A stretch of 64,000 bases of DNA from Clostridium_AT stratigraminis (lineage in GTDB: Bacteria; Bacillota; Clostridia; Clostridiales; Clostridiaceae): assembly GCF_045310675.1 (NCBI RefSeq), contig NZ_JBJHZZ010000003.1:62001-126000 (forward strand), read 5' to 3'. Both the position numbers and the translations under genes were made by a program. Shown in pieces: positions 53,199 through 61,128 of this stretch (position 1 is its first letter; each line of letters starts with the position of its first letter). Below the pieces are notes generated by a model that worked only from the letters and a program-made list of their open reading frames with translations, did no database searches and was not told where the DNA came from.

Positions 53199-53873
53199 TT
53201 AGTAATTAGAACTTCCTTCTCCGCCTTCACATATTGCTATGGAAGCGGATGCGCCTATTCTTGAAGCTCCTGCCTTAATCATTGCTAGGGCATCTGCGCT
53301 GCTTCTAACTCCACCTGAAGCCTTAACTCCCATTTCAGTTCCTACAGTCTCTCTCATGAGCTTTATGTCTTCTTCAGTTGCTCCGCCCTTATTAAAGCCT
53401 GTAGAAGTTTTTACGAAGTCAGCTCCAGCTTCCTTAGCGAGTTTGCAAGCAGTTACCTTTTCATCTTCTGAAAGCAGACAGGTTTCTAAAATAACCTTTG
53501 TTAATGCCTTGCCCTTAGCAGCATCAACTACTGCCTTAATATCAGCTTTTACATAGTCTAAATTCTTATCCTTTAACTTTCCTACATTAATGACCATATC
53601 CACTTCTTCGGCACCTTCCTTAATAGCCTCAGTAGCTTCAAAAGCTTTAACTGCCGTTGTGTTTGCCCCTAAAGGGAAGCCAATAACAGTACAAACCTTT
53701 ACCTGTGAACCTTTTAATAATTCATAAGCAAGGGCAACATGAACAGGGTTTACACAAACTGATGCAAAACCATATTGCTTTGCTTCTTCACATAAAGTTT
53801 TGATTTGCTTAGCAGTTGCTTCTGGTTTAAGTAAAGTATGATCAATCATCTTTGCGATTTCTTCTTTTGTCAT
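53199..53873 (-). CDS. deoC: Deoxyribose-phosphate aldolase
   Basis: A 224-residue class I aldolase splitting 2-deoxyribose 5-phosphate to acetaldehyde and glyceraldehyde 3-phosphate, in deoxynucleoside catabolism. The Schiff-base Lys is in AGADFVKTSTGFNKGGAT; the proton-relay Lys lies in MGVKASGGVRS. The usual C-terminal GASRIGASAS is present. It follows hypB with a 58-base gap containing a family C leader, so co-transcription with hyp is possible but they do not share a pathway. Confidence 0.96.
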   Translation of the reverse strand: MTKEEIAKMIDHTLLKPEATAKQIKTLCEEAKQYGFASVCVNPVHVALAYELLKGSQVKVCTVIGFPLGANTTAVKAFEATEAIKEGAEEVDMVINVGKLKDKNLDYVKADIKAVVDAAKGKALTKVILETCLLSEDEKVTACKLAKEAGADFVKTSTGFNKGGATEEDIKLMRETVGTEMGVKASGGVRSSADALAMIKAGASRIGASASIAICEGGEGSSNY

Positions 53874-53884
53874 TTAAATCTCTC

Positions 53885-53935
53885 CTCGTATAATAAGTTT
53901 ATAATGATTAAAATCACTGCTATAGACTTATTTAT
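53885..53935 (-). repeat. Family C hairpin leader, copy before deoC
   Basis: Minus-strand TAAGTCTATA / TATAAACTTA (53921-53930 and 53894-53903) encloses about 17 bases and is followed by TTATACGAGGAGAG, the deoC ribosome site. It matches the element at 25831-25890. Confidence 0.65.
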
Positions 53936-54579
53936 TTTTTTATGTATGCCTTAATATAATCAATAACTCCATCTAATCCCTGACCCTTAGCAGAATTTAC
54001 TTTGAATATATTAATTGAATCATTAAGTTTCTTTGCATTTTCAATAACTCTATTTTCATCAAAGTTGAAATATTCCTTCATGTCATATTTAGAAATTATG
54101 AGAGCATTTGATCTAGTGAACATCAATGGGTATTTCTCTACTTTATCGTCTCCTTCCGGAACACTTAAAAGAGATATTTTCAGATCTTCTCCTATATCAA
54201 ATTCTGCTGGACAGACTAAGTTTCCTATGTTTTCAATTATAAGCAAATCTAGTTTATCCAAGTCGAAATAAGGAAGCATATTCTTAATAGACATGGCTTC
54301 AGTATGACAGGCTCCATCAGTATTAAGCTGAACAACTGGAATTCCCATTTCCTGCATTTTCTCAGCATCAATCTGGCCTGCTATATCAGCCTCTATTACA
54401 CCTATATTATAATCTGATCTTAAAGCTTCAATAACCCTTGTAATAAATGTAGTTTTTCCACCTCCTGGTGAACCCATAACATTTAATACTAATATTTTTT
54501 TCTCATTAAATAACTGCTGAAGCTCTTTATGACAATCTTCATTCCATTCTAGAATTTGTCTTACAACTTTAATCTCCAT
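53932..54579 (-). CDS. hypB: HypB, GTPase for nickel insertion into hydrogenase
   Basis: A 215-residue SIMIBI GTPase that, with HypA, delivers Ni to [NiFe] hydrogenase. The P-loop is MGSPGGGKTTF (about 35-45), with IEADIAGQIDAEKM and the nickel/zinc-site residues CHTEAMS. There is no N-terminal His-rich stretch or CxxCGC metal site, so it is the short form. It overlaps hypA by 11 bases. Confidence 0.94.
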   Translation of the reverse strand: MEIKVVRQILEWNEDCHKELQQLFNEKKILVLNVMGSPGGGKTTFITRVIEALRSDYNIGVIEADIAGQIDAEKMQEMGIPVVQLNTDGACHTEAMSIKNMLPYFDLDKLDLLIIENIGNLVCPAEFDIGEDLKISLLSVPEGDDKVEKYPLMFTRSNALIISKYDMKEYFNFDENRVIENAKKLNDSINIFKVNSAKGQGLDGVIDYIKAYIKK

Positions 54580-54928
54580 TTTCGTCTTCCACCTCCATAC
54601 TATCTATATAAAATTCATTTCCTCCTGCTCGAATAACTTTCGCACTACTGCAAACCGGACACTTGCTATTTATAAAACTGCTAGGTTCACCACTGAAATC
54701 ACAGCTTGTGCATTTCATGGTAATAGGTATTTTAGTAATTATTATTTTGGCACCTTCTGCAGCGGTTCCTTTACTTGCAAAATCAAAATATTGTTGTATA
54801 CATTCTGGTACTAAACCAGAAAGTTCTCCAATTTTAAGTCTTATTTCATTAATTTTTCTAATGTTATGTCTTTCTGCTTCCTCAGCTGCAATTCTCACAA
54901 TACTTTGAGTAATAGGTAATTCATGCAT
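54569..54928 (-). CDS. hypA: HypA, nickel metallochaperone
   Basis: A 119-residue protein. The Ni site is MHELPITQSIV, with His 2 as the ligand, and the structural zinc site is CTSC...CPVC (about residues 73-93). It transfers Ni to the hydrogenase large subunit together with HypB. Confidence 0.95.
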   Translation of the reverse strand: MHELPITQSIVRIAAEEAERHNIRKINEIRLKIGELSGLVPECIQQYFDFASKGTAAEGAKIIITKIPITMKCTSCDFSGEPSSFINSKCPVCSSAKVIRAGGNEFYIDSMEVEDENGD

Positions 54929-54942
54929 AAAATTCTACCTCT

Positions 54943-55944
54943 CTAACATATTCTCGGAAGTATATCATAACTAAGCTTATCTAATATTCTTCTTCCACCT
55001 AACATACTCTTTAAAAGCACTTTAGAGGGCATGTAATCTACTACTTCACCAATGATGGCAGCATCTTTTCCAAGTTCTGTACCTTTAAGCTCCTTAAGAG
55101 CCACATCAACAATTTTCGCATCCACCACTGCTAGTATTTTTCCTTCATTAGCACTATAAAGCGGATCTAATCCAAGTAAATCACAGGCAGTTTTTACATT
55201 ACTGGCTATAGGAATGGCACTTTCTTCAATTTCAATTGAAAAGTTACTTTTCTCCACAAATTCATTTAAAGTTGTAGCAACTCCGCCTCGAGTTGGATCT
55301 CTCAATATTTTAATATTTTCCTTAAATTTTAGTAATGCTCGAGTAGGCTCATTTAAAACTGCACAATCGGATATAATATTTGTATCTAGAAGTTTTTCTC
55401 TTTCACAAAGAATAGCAACTCCATGATTACCTACATTTCCAGATACAATAACCTTATCACCCTTATTAATTCTATGTTTTCCAAGCTCTATATTTGGAAC
55501 TTTCTCACCAATTCCAGCCGTATTAATATAAATACCATGACCATGACCTTTATCTACAACCTTTGTGTCACCAGTTACAACCTTAACCCCGGCACTTAAA
55601 GCAGTCTCAGCTATAGACTTTATAATGCTTTCCAAGTCAGAAAGTTTAAGTCCCTCTTCTAAAATTAATCCTAAGCTTATATATTTAGGTATACTTCCAC
55701 ACATTAGTAAATCATTTACGGTTCCGCAAATACTTAGCTTCCCAATATTTCCTCCAGGAAAAAAATATGGATCTATAACAAAACTATCAGTCGAAAATGC
55801 TATATCACCGCTTACGTTTAACAGTGCTCCATCACCTAACTCAATTAACTCCTTATTGTTGAAATAAGGTACTATCATTTCATCTATAAGTTTTGAGGTT
55901 TTTTTACCTCCATTTCCATGAGATATGGATATAATACCTTCCAT
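54943..55944 (-). CDS. hypE: HypE, hydrogenase cyanide-ligand maturation protein
   Basis: A 333-residue PurM-like enzyme that dehydrates the thiocarboxamide on its C-terminal Cys to thiocyanate, donating CN to the Fe centre. The C-terminal sequence is LPRIC, with the essential final Cys. ISHGNGGKKTSKLI starts the ATP-binding part, and RDPTRGGVATTLNE is typical. It lies 50 bases after hypD. Confidence 0.95.
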   Translation of the reverse strand: MEGIISISHGNGGKKTSKLIDEMIVPYFNNKELIELGDGALLNVSGDIAFSTDSFVIDPYFFPGGNIGKLSICGTVNDLLMCGSIPKYISLGLILEEGLKLSDLESIIKSIAETALSAGVKVVTGDTKVVDKGHGHGIYINTAGIGEKVPNIELGKHRINKGDKVIVSGNVGNHGVAILCEREKLLDTNIISDCAVLNEPTRALLKFKENIKILRDPTRGGVATTLNEFVEKSNFSIEIEESAIPIASNVKTACDLLGLDPLYSANEGKILAVVDAKIVDVALKELKGTELGKDAAIIGEVVDYMPSKVLLKSMLGGRRILDKLSYDILPRIC

Positions 55945-55994
55945 TTAAATTCTCCTTTCTGCTTCATATTATGCATTAGCTTAAAGAGAGGGCG

Positions 55995-57062
55995 CTAGAA
56001 GGTGCTGTATTTATAGTATGCTGCACAGCTGCCTTCTCCAGATACCATACACGGCCCAATTGGATTTTCTGGAGTACATACCTTCTCAAATAGCGGACAT
56101 TCATTGGGTCTTAGTTTCCCTTTAAGGATATCACCACATTTGCAGCCATTATTTCTATTTGTATCTTTTACATTAATTGGATATGTGTTTTCTATATCAA
56201 ATTGCTTATACTCATTATTAAGCTTTAGCCCGCTTTTAGAAACTGTTCCTATTCCTCTCCAAGGGTCATCTACTTCAATAAAGGTACTATTAATCAGGTC
56301 TTTAGCTACTCGATTCCCCTCATGCTTTACCAGTTTAGAATATGGATTCTTTATTTTAAAATTCTTCTCTTTTAAGCTCTTAATAATGAAGAATATTCCT
56401 TCTAATACTTCATCCATTTCAAAACCTGCAATTGCAGCTGGACAGTGATATTCTTCTAAGAATTCAAAACCTTTTTCTCCTATCACAACAGCTACATGAC
56501 CGGGACAAAGAAATCCATTTATTTTTAAGGTTTCATCCTCAAGTAACAGCCTCATTACAGGTTCTACTAATTTATGAATAGAAAGTACAAAGAAATTTTT
56601 TAACCCTTTTCCCTTAGCTTCTCTTACTGCAATGGCTGTAGCAGGAGCAGTAGTTTCAAAACCAATTCCTAAAAATACAACTTTTTTTGTAGGATTTTCT
56701 TCTGCTATATTTACAGCATCCATACTTGAATAAACCATTTTTACATTTGCTCCCTTTGCCTTTGCATTTTCTAAGGTTAAGCTCGGCAAGGATCCTGGAA
56801 CTCTAATCATATCCCCATAGGTAGCAATAATAACTTCTTCCTTTAAGGATAAATCATATATATAATCAAGATAAAGATCTGGAGTAACGCATACAGGACA
56901 ACCTGGCCCTGAAATTAAATTTATATTTTCTCTTAAAGCAGATCTAATACCGAACTTACTTATAGCGTTTGTATGCGTTCCACAGACTTCCATAAGGTTT
57001 ATCTTTTCATCGAAGCTATTAATATATTCTAAAATTTTATGGATTTCTTCCATGCTTCTCAT
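55995..57062 (-). CDS. hypD: HypD, iron-cyanide/CO scaffold maturation protein
   Basis: A 355-residue [4Fe-4S] protein that with HypC builds the Fe(CN)2CO unit. Motifs are MEVCGTHTNAISKFG, GPGCPVCVTP (the conserved Cys), GFETTAPAT, and the C-terminal cluster ligands in CKCGDIL, CPLFEKVC and PCMVSGEGSCAAYYKY. The start may be ATG 57062 or 57053. Between hypC and hypD is an 80-base gap. Confidence 0.95.
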   Translation of the reverse strand: MRSMEEIHKILEYINSFDEKINLMEVCGTHTNAISKFGIRSALRENINLISGPGCPVCVTPDLYLDYIYDLSLKEEVIIATYGDMIRVPGSLPSLTLENAKAKGANVKMVYSSMDAVNIAEENPTKKVVFLGIGFETTAPATAIAVREAKGKGLKNFFVLSIHKLVEPVMRLLLEDETLKINGFLCPGHVAVVIGEKGFEFLEEYHCPAAIAGFEMDEVLEGIFFIIKSLKEKNFKIKNPYSKLVKHEGNRVAKDLINSTFIEVDDPWRGIGTVSKSGLKLNNEYKQFDIENTYPINVKDTNRNNGCKCGDILKGKLRPNECPLFEKVCTPENPIGPCMVSGEGSCAAYYKYSTF

Positions 57063-57144
57063 TTTTTCACCTGCCTATAATAAGTTCCCGCCAAATGGCC
57101 GCAATTAGCATAGTGCTATTTGAACCTTTGGTTAAAAAGCTTAT

Positions 57145-57372
57145 TTAATTATTATTAACAGCCTGTTCAAGTTCATTAACTATATCCAAAGTCTCTAAAG
57201 CAGAGCTTTCATCAAGCTTTTCTATTGCAAAGCCTGCATGAACCATTACATAATCACCTATTTTTAGATTTTCAATTAAATCTATTCTTACTTTTCTCTT
57301 TACTCCATTTAATTCACCAATGGCTTCTTTATTATCAATTTTAACAATTTTTAAAGGTAATCCAAGACACAT
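57145..57372 (-). CDS. hypC: HypC, hydrogenase maturation chaperone
   Basis: A 75-residue OB-fold protein. MCLGLPLKIV carries the N-terminal Cys 2 that binds HypD and the hydrogenase precursor. GDYVMVHAGFAIEKLDE is the usual centre. It is the first gene of the hypC-D-E-A-B order. No hypF is seen here, nor any hydrogenase structural gene. Confidence 0.95.
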   Translation of the reverse strand: MCLGLPLKIVKIDNKEAIGELNGVKRKVRIDLIENLKIGDYVMVHAGFAIEKLDESSALETLDIVNELEQAVNNN

Positions 57373-57572
57373 TATAACGCCTCCTACTTTAATAAAAAGC
57401 TATTAAGTACTAAGTTCTATTACATTATAAAAATCAACCTATTTACAATGTTAATAATAGCATAATTTTATTAATTTGTAAGCCGATTTAGAAAAATGAG
57501 TAATAGTTTACTATTATTTTTGGTAAAACTATAATTAAAATTAACAATCATATTTTAAAGCAATGTAAAATA

Positions 57573-57581
57573 TGATATAAT
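57573..57581 (+). promoter_or_regulatory. Extended -10 promoter for the gene at 57682
   Basis: TGATATAAT, an extended -10 with TATAAT at 57576-57581, about 100 bases upstream of the ATG. The -35 region (TTTTAA) is poor. The 309-base gap 57373-57681 also must hold the hyp promoter on the other strand; I cannot place that one. Confidence 0.5.
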
Positions 57582-57681
57582 GTTGAATAAAATGTCCTAT
57601 ATATGTGCATTATTGCAGTGCATATTATCTTAAGAAATGATAATTCATTAAATCAAATATATTTATAAAGGAGTCATACAT

Positions 57682-58086
57682 ATGAGTATTAAAGAAAAGT
57701 TTTCTAAGTATTACACTGACACATATCTAAAAAGATACGGTGATAGAATTACACAGGTTCAAGGAAACGTAGTTTCAGTAAAGGTTGAAGAAAAAACCAT
57801 ACTTTGGTTATTCCATAAAATAACTGCTACTTTAATAATAAAGCCAGATAGAAGTAAAACAGTTGTTAAATGTGTCTATAAGAAAAATAGATGGTTTAAA
57901 AAGCCTGCTTTTATGGTTATTAATCAAGGCAACTTACTTTTAGTTCAAGGGCTTAAGGGTAAAAAAGGCAAAGATAACAGGGAATTGATAACTATAATGA
58001 ATATAAGAAACTTAACGACTAAGAAAGACTTGATTCCTGTTGAGGGAAAAGTGCAACAAGTTCGAAAGGTTCAAAGGATAAAATAG
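57682..58086 (+). CDS. Conserved-looking basic protein of unknown function
   Basis: A 134-residue, strongly basic protein (many Lys and Arg, calculated charge clearly positive). There is no signal peptide or transmembrane helix. The middle (GNVVSVKVEEKTILWLFHKI, then TATLIIKPDRSKTVVKCVY) alternates in a beta-strand pattern. The start ATG follows AAAGGAGTC at good spacing, and the gene has its own promoter and terminator. I do not recognise it. A nucleic-acid-binding role is one reading of the charge, not established. Confidence 0.8.
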   Translation: MSIKEKFSKYYTDTYLKRYGDRITQVQGNVVSVKVEEKTILWLFHKITATLIIKPDRSKTVVKCVYKKNRWFKKPAFMVINQGNLLLVQGLKGKKGKDNRELITIMNIRNLTTKKDLIPVEGKVQQVRKVQRIK

Positions 58087-58113
58087 TTTTTTGTGTATAA
58101 CCTATAAATATTA

Positions 58114-58147
58114 AAGAAAGTGCCGCTTTTGTGGCACTTTCTTTTTC
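58114..58147. terminator. Terminator between the unknown gene and the P-type ATPase
   Basis: AGAAAGTGCC / GGCACTTTCT (58115-58124 and 58133-58142) with an 8-base loop, followed by TTTTTC on the plus strand and TTTAAT on the minus strand. It can serve both convergent genes. Confidence 0.85.
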
Positions 58148-58172
58148 AATTTTATAGACATTTATGTTATTT

Positions 58173-60716
58173 CTATCTATTAATATAAAGGTAAAGACTG
58201 TTTATAAAGGCAATAATACCTGAGAAGAAGATTACTATTAACCACTGACCTAAGTCTAAGGCCACTGTATGAAATACCCCCTGTAAAAACGGAGTATAAA
58301 TAACACTTAGAAGCATTATTATAGAGGTGAGCACTGCCCCAACTAAATAGATATTTGTAAACAGTTTTATTTCAAATATAGAATGTTTCTCTGATCTACA
58401 TTCAAAAACATGAATTAGTTGTGAAAGTATTAAGGTTCCAAGTGCTAAAGTTCTGCATGTATCTAAGCTGAATTTATAATATTTTCCTACTAAGAAAGAT
58501 AGTACAGTGCAAATACCTATTAAACTTCCTCTTAATATTATTTTTTCTTTTAAACCTCTTGCAAAAATGTGCTCATTTTTTGGCCTTGGTTTTTGAAACA
58601 TTATATCCTTATCTGGAGGATCAACACCCAATGCAATTGCAGGAAGTCCATCAGTAACTAAGTTTACAAATAAAATTTGTATAGGCAGCAAAGGTGTTTC
58701 TAAGTATAGCAGTGAAGATAAGAACATTGTAAGGACTTCCCCAAGGTTGCAGGATAGTAAATACCTTATAAACTTCCTTATATTTTCATAAATAACTCTA
58801 CCTTCTTCAACAGCGGCTACAATAGTTGAAAAGTTATCGTCCATCAATATCATTGACGATGCTTCTTTTGTAACATCGGTACCTGAAATACCCATAGATA
58901 CACCTATATCTGCTTCTTTAACTGCTGGTGCATCATTAACACCGTCCCCTGTCATTGCAACTATGTGATTTTTATTTTTTAAAAGCTTCACAATTCTAAG
59001 CTTGTGATTTGGATTTACCCTTGCAAAAACATTAATTTTATCAAGCCTAAAAGATAGCTCTTTATCACTTAATTTATCTAGTTCCTCTCCTGTAATTACT
59101 TCACCTTGTTCCCTGCAAATATCAAGTTCTTTTCCTATTGCATAGGCTGTATTTTTATGATCACCTGTAATCATTATTGGCCTTATCCCAGCTGCATTAC
59201 ACTTAAACACTGCATCCTTAACTTCTTTTCTAGGAGGATCAATAATTCCTGCGATACCTAAAAATATTAGATCTCTTTCCAGACTACTATTTTTTGCTAG
59301 CCCTGTATCCTTGTAGGCAGCTCCTAAACATCTTAAAGCCTTAAGGGACATATCCTCGATTGCTGTTGTAATTTTATTTTTATAATAAGAGGTAAATAAT
59401 TTTGTTTCTCCATTTACTAATATGTATTTACATTTTTCTAAAAGCCTTTCTGGTGCACCTTTTACAAAGCAATATTCTTTTATACCTTCTTTTATAATAA
59501 CAGACATCATTTTTCTATTAGATTCAAATGGAATATCAAATATCCTTTTCCCTTTTGAAACAAAATTTATGTAGGTTTTAGTATCTTTAAAAAAAGCCTT
59601 TATTAGAGCAGTTTCTGTGGGATCTCCCATTAGACTCTTTTGCAGCACAGCTTCCTTCTCATTAAAGTTAACGTCATTACAATATGTAAATGCTTTCTTC
59701 AAAAGTGTATTTTCTGGTATATCTCTTATATTTAAATCATAGAGTCTTTCATTAATGAAAATAGCCTTAACTGTCATATTGTTTTGAGTTAAAGTACCTG
59801 TTTTGTCACTGCATATTATAGAGGTGCAGCCTAAGGTTTCTACAGCTGGAAGCTTGCGAATTAGAGCATTTCTTTTAAGCATTCTTGAAACTCCAAGAGC
59901 AAGTGCAACTGTTACTATTGCTGCAAGACCTTCTGGAATTGCAGCAACAGCAAGGCTTACTCCAACTAGAAACATTTGATATTTATCCTGTCCTCTTAAA
60001 ATTCCCATTAGAGTAACAACAGCACAGATTACTATGCAAATAACAACTAATATCTTTCCAAGTGAATCAAGTCTTAATTTTAGGGGAGATTTTTCATTTT
60101 CAATGTCTTGTAGCATATTTGCAATTTTACCCATTTCTGTTTTCATACCAGTATCCATTACCTTTGCAATACACTTACCAGTTAGCAAAACAGTTCCCAT
60201 GAAAATTTGATTTTCCTTTGTTTTTGTACTTTTATTAACTCCTACAGATTCCCCAGTAAGAAGTGATTCATCCACCATAAGGGAATTGGACTCTAGAACA
60301 ATACAATCTGCTGGAATCCTATCTCCGCTTTCAAGTAGTGTAATATCCCCGGGCACAATTAATTCAGCGTTTATAACTTGGACCCTTCCATCCCTTACTA
60401 CTTTAGCTGCAGGAGCTGCCAACTTTTTAAGAGCTTCTAATGATTTCTCTGTCTTATATTCCTGAATAAAACCTAGTATTGAATTCATAATGACTATAAT
60501 TAATATTGTTATTGCATCTGCTTTTTCTCCCATTATTCCGGAAATAATTGTTGCAGCAAGCAAGACCCAAATAATAAAATCATTGAATTGAGATAAAAAT
60601 ATATTAAAAGGTGAAATTTTTTTGCTGCTCTTTAGTTGATTTAAACCATATAAATTTTGCCTTTTATCTACTTCGTTTTTACTTAATCCTGCGTGGATAA
60701 ATTCGCTATTAACCAT
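58173..60716 (-). CDS. Calcium-type P-type ATPase
   Basis: An 847-residue P2-type cation pump. LLTGESVGVN is the actuator loop, ICSDKTGTLTQNN the phosphorylated Asp, MTGDGVNDAPAVKEADIG the hinge. Cation residues IPEGL in helix M4 and NLVTDGLPAIALG in M6 match SERCA/PMCA-type Ca pumps rather than heavy-metal pumps. Ten helices are expected. The ATG at 60716 (MVNSEFIHAGLSKNE) follows ACAGGAGGG; a longer frame would run into the repeat array upstream. Confidence 0.92.
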   Translation of the reverse strand: MVNSEFIHAGLSKNEVDKRQNLYGLNQLKSSKKISPFNIFLSQFNDFIIWVLLAATIISGIMGEKADAITILIIVIMNSILGFIQEYKTEKSLEALKKLAAPAAKVVRDGRVQVINAELIVPGDITLLESGDRIPADCIVLESNSLMVDESLLTGESVGVNKSTKTKENQIFMGTVLLTGKCIAKVMDTGMKTEMGKIANMLQDIENEKSPLKLRLDSLGKILVVICIVICAVVTLMGILRGQDKYQMFLVGVSLAVAAIPEGLAAIVTVALALGVSRMLKRNALIRKLPAVETLGCTSIICSDKTGTLTQNNMTVKAIFINERLYDLNIRDIPENTLLKKAFTYCNDVNFNEKEAVLQKSLMGDPTETALIKAFFKDTKTYINFVSKGKRIFDIPFESNRKMMSVIIKEGIKEYCFVKGAPERLLEKCKYILVNGETKLFTSYYKNKITTAIEDMSLKALRCLGAAYKDTGLAKNSSLERDLIFLGIAGIIDPPRKEVKDAVFKCNAAGIRPIMITGDHKNTAYAIGKELDICREQGEVITGEELDKLSDKELSFRLDKINVFARVNPNHKLRIVKLLKNKNHIVAMTGDGVNDAPAVKEADIGVSMGISGTDVTKEASSMILMDDNFSTIVAAVEEGRVIYENIRKFIRYLLSCNLGEVLTMFLSSLLYLETPLLPIQILFVNLVTDGLPAIALGVDPPDKDIMFQKPRPKNEHIFARGLKEKIILRGSLIGICTVLSFLVGKYYKFSLDTCRTLALGTLILSQLIHVFECRSEKHSIFEIKLFTNIYLVGAVLTSIIMLLSVIYTPFLQGVFHTVALDLGQWLIVIFFSGIIAFINSLYLYINR

Positions 60717-60721
60717 GTTTC

Positions 60722-60919
60722 CCTCCTGTAATGCTTTATAGTACGCAAAGATTATTAATCTTTGCGCCTCCAATTCTCTTTATAGCACACAAAGATTATT
60801 AATCCTTGTACCTCCTGTTATGTTCTGCAGTCCCTCCGCAAAGTTTATTAAAAATACACCTCCTGTAATGCTCTGAAACATGCAAGGATTTTTATTCTTG
60901 CGTTTCCTTATTTTCTCCT
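60722..60919 (-). repeat. Family B tandem hairpin-plus-GGAGG units before the Ca-ATPase
   Basis: About four degenerate tandem units of 46-60 bases. In mRNA sense, units look like a hairpin such as CGCAAAGATTA / TAATCTTTGCG (60744-60766), a TACTATAAAG or similar spacer, then GCATTACAGGAGG. Related hairpins are at 60788-60809 and 60881-60902; the unit around 60838-60858 has lost pairing. GGAGG-type sites occur near 60722, 60767, 60811, 60832, 60859 and 60915, giving six in 200 bases. Confidence 0.7.
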
Positions 60920-61128
60920 GCTACTTATAGTAATATATGAGCTTAAATACATTGTTATGAAAAAAAATAAATGTAATTGCCTATTTACAAGGCTGCAAAA
61001 TAACTTTAAAATTAAGCTATATTTAAATATTCTCAGATGTTTCTATATATTTATGAAAGTTAAGTTTTAATATTATTCAAAATCTAAAAAACACATTAAC
61101 TTATGATAAAAAATGGAGGGATTCTAAA
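60920..61128. other. Gap between the Ca-ATPase leader and the pyrophosphatase gene
   Basis: AT-rich and non-coding. It must carry promoters for both divergent genes. I see TATGAT about 28 bases upstream of the pyrophosphatase ATG without a good -35, and AATGGAGGG as its ribosome site. Nothing else is supported. Confidence 0.5.

Noticed and set aside
53239..53556. Plus-strand frame opposite deoC rich in Ala and Ser
   Set aside because: Composition reflects the opposite strand of DeoC codons; no start signal or homology.
60722..60919. Regular repeats resembling a CRISPR array
   Set aside because: Units are degenerate, contain their own hairpins and Shine-Dalgarno sequences, are only four, have no unique spacers of constant length, and no cas genes are nearby.
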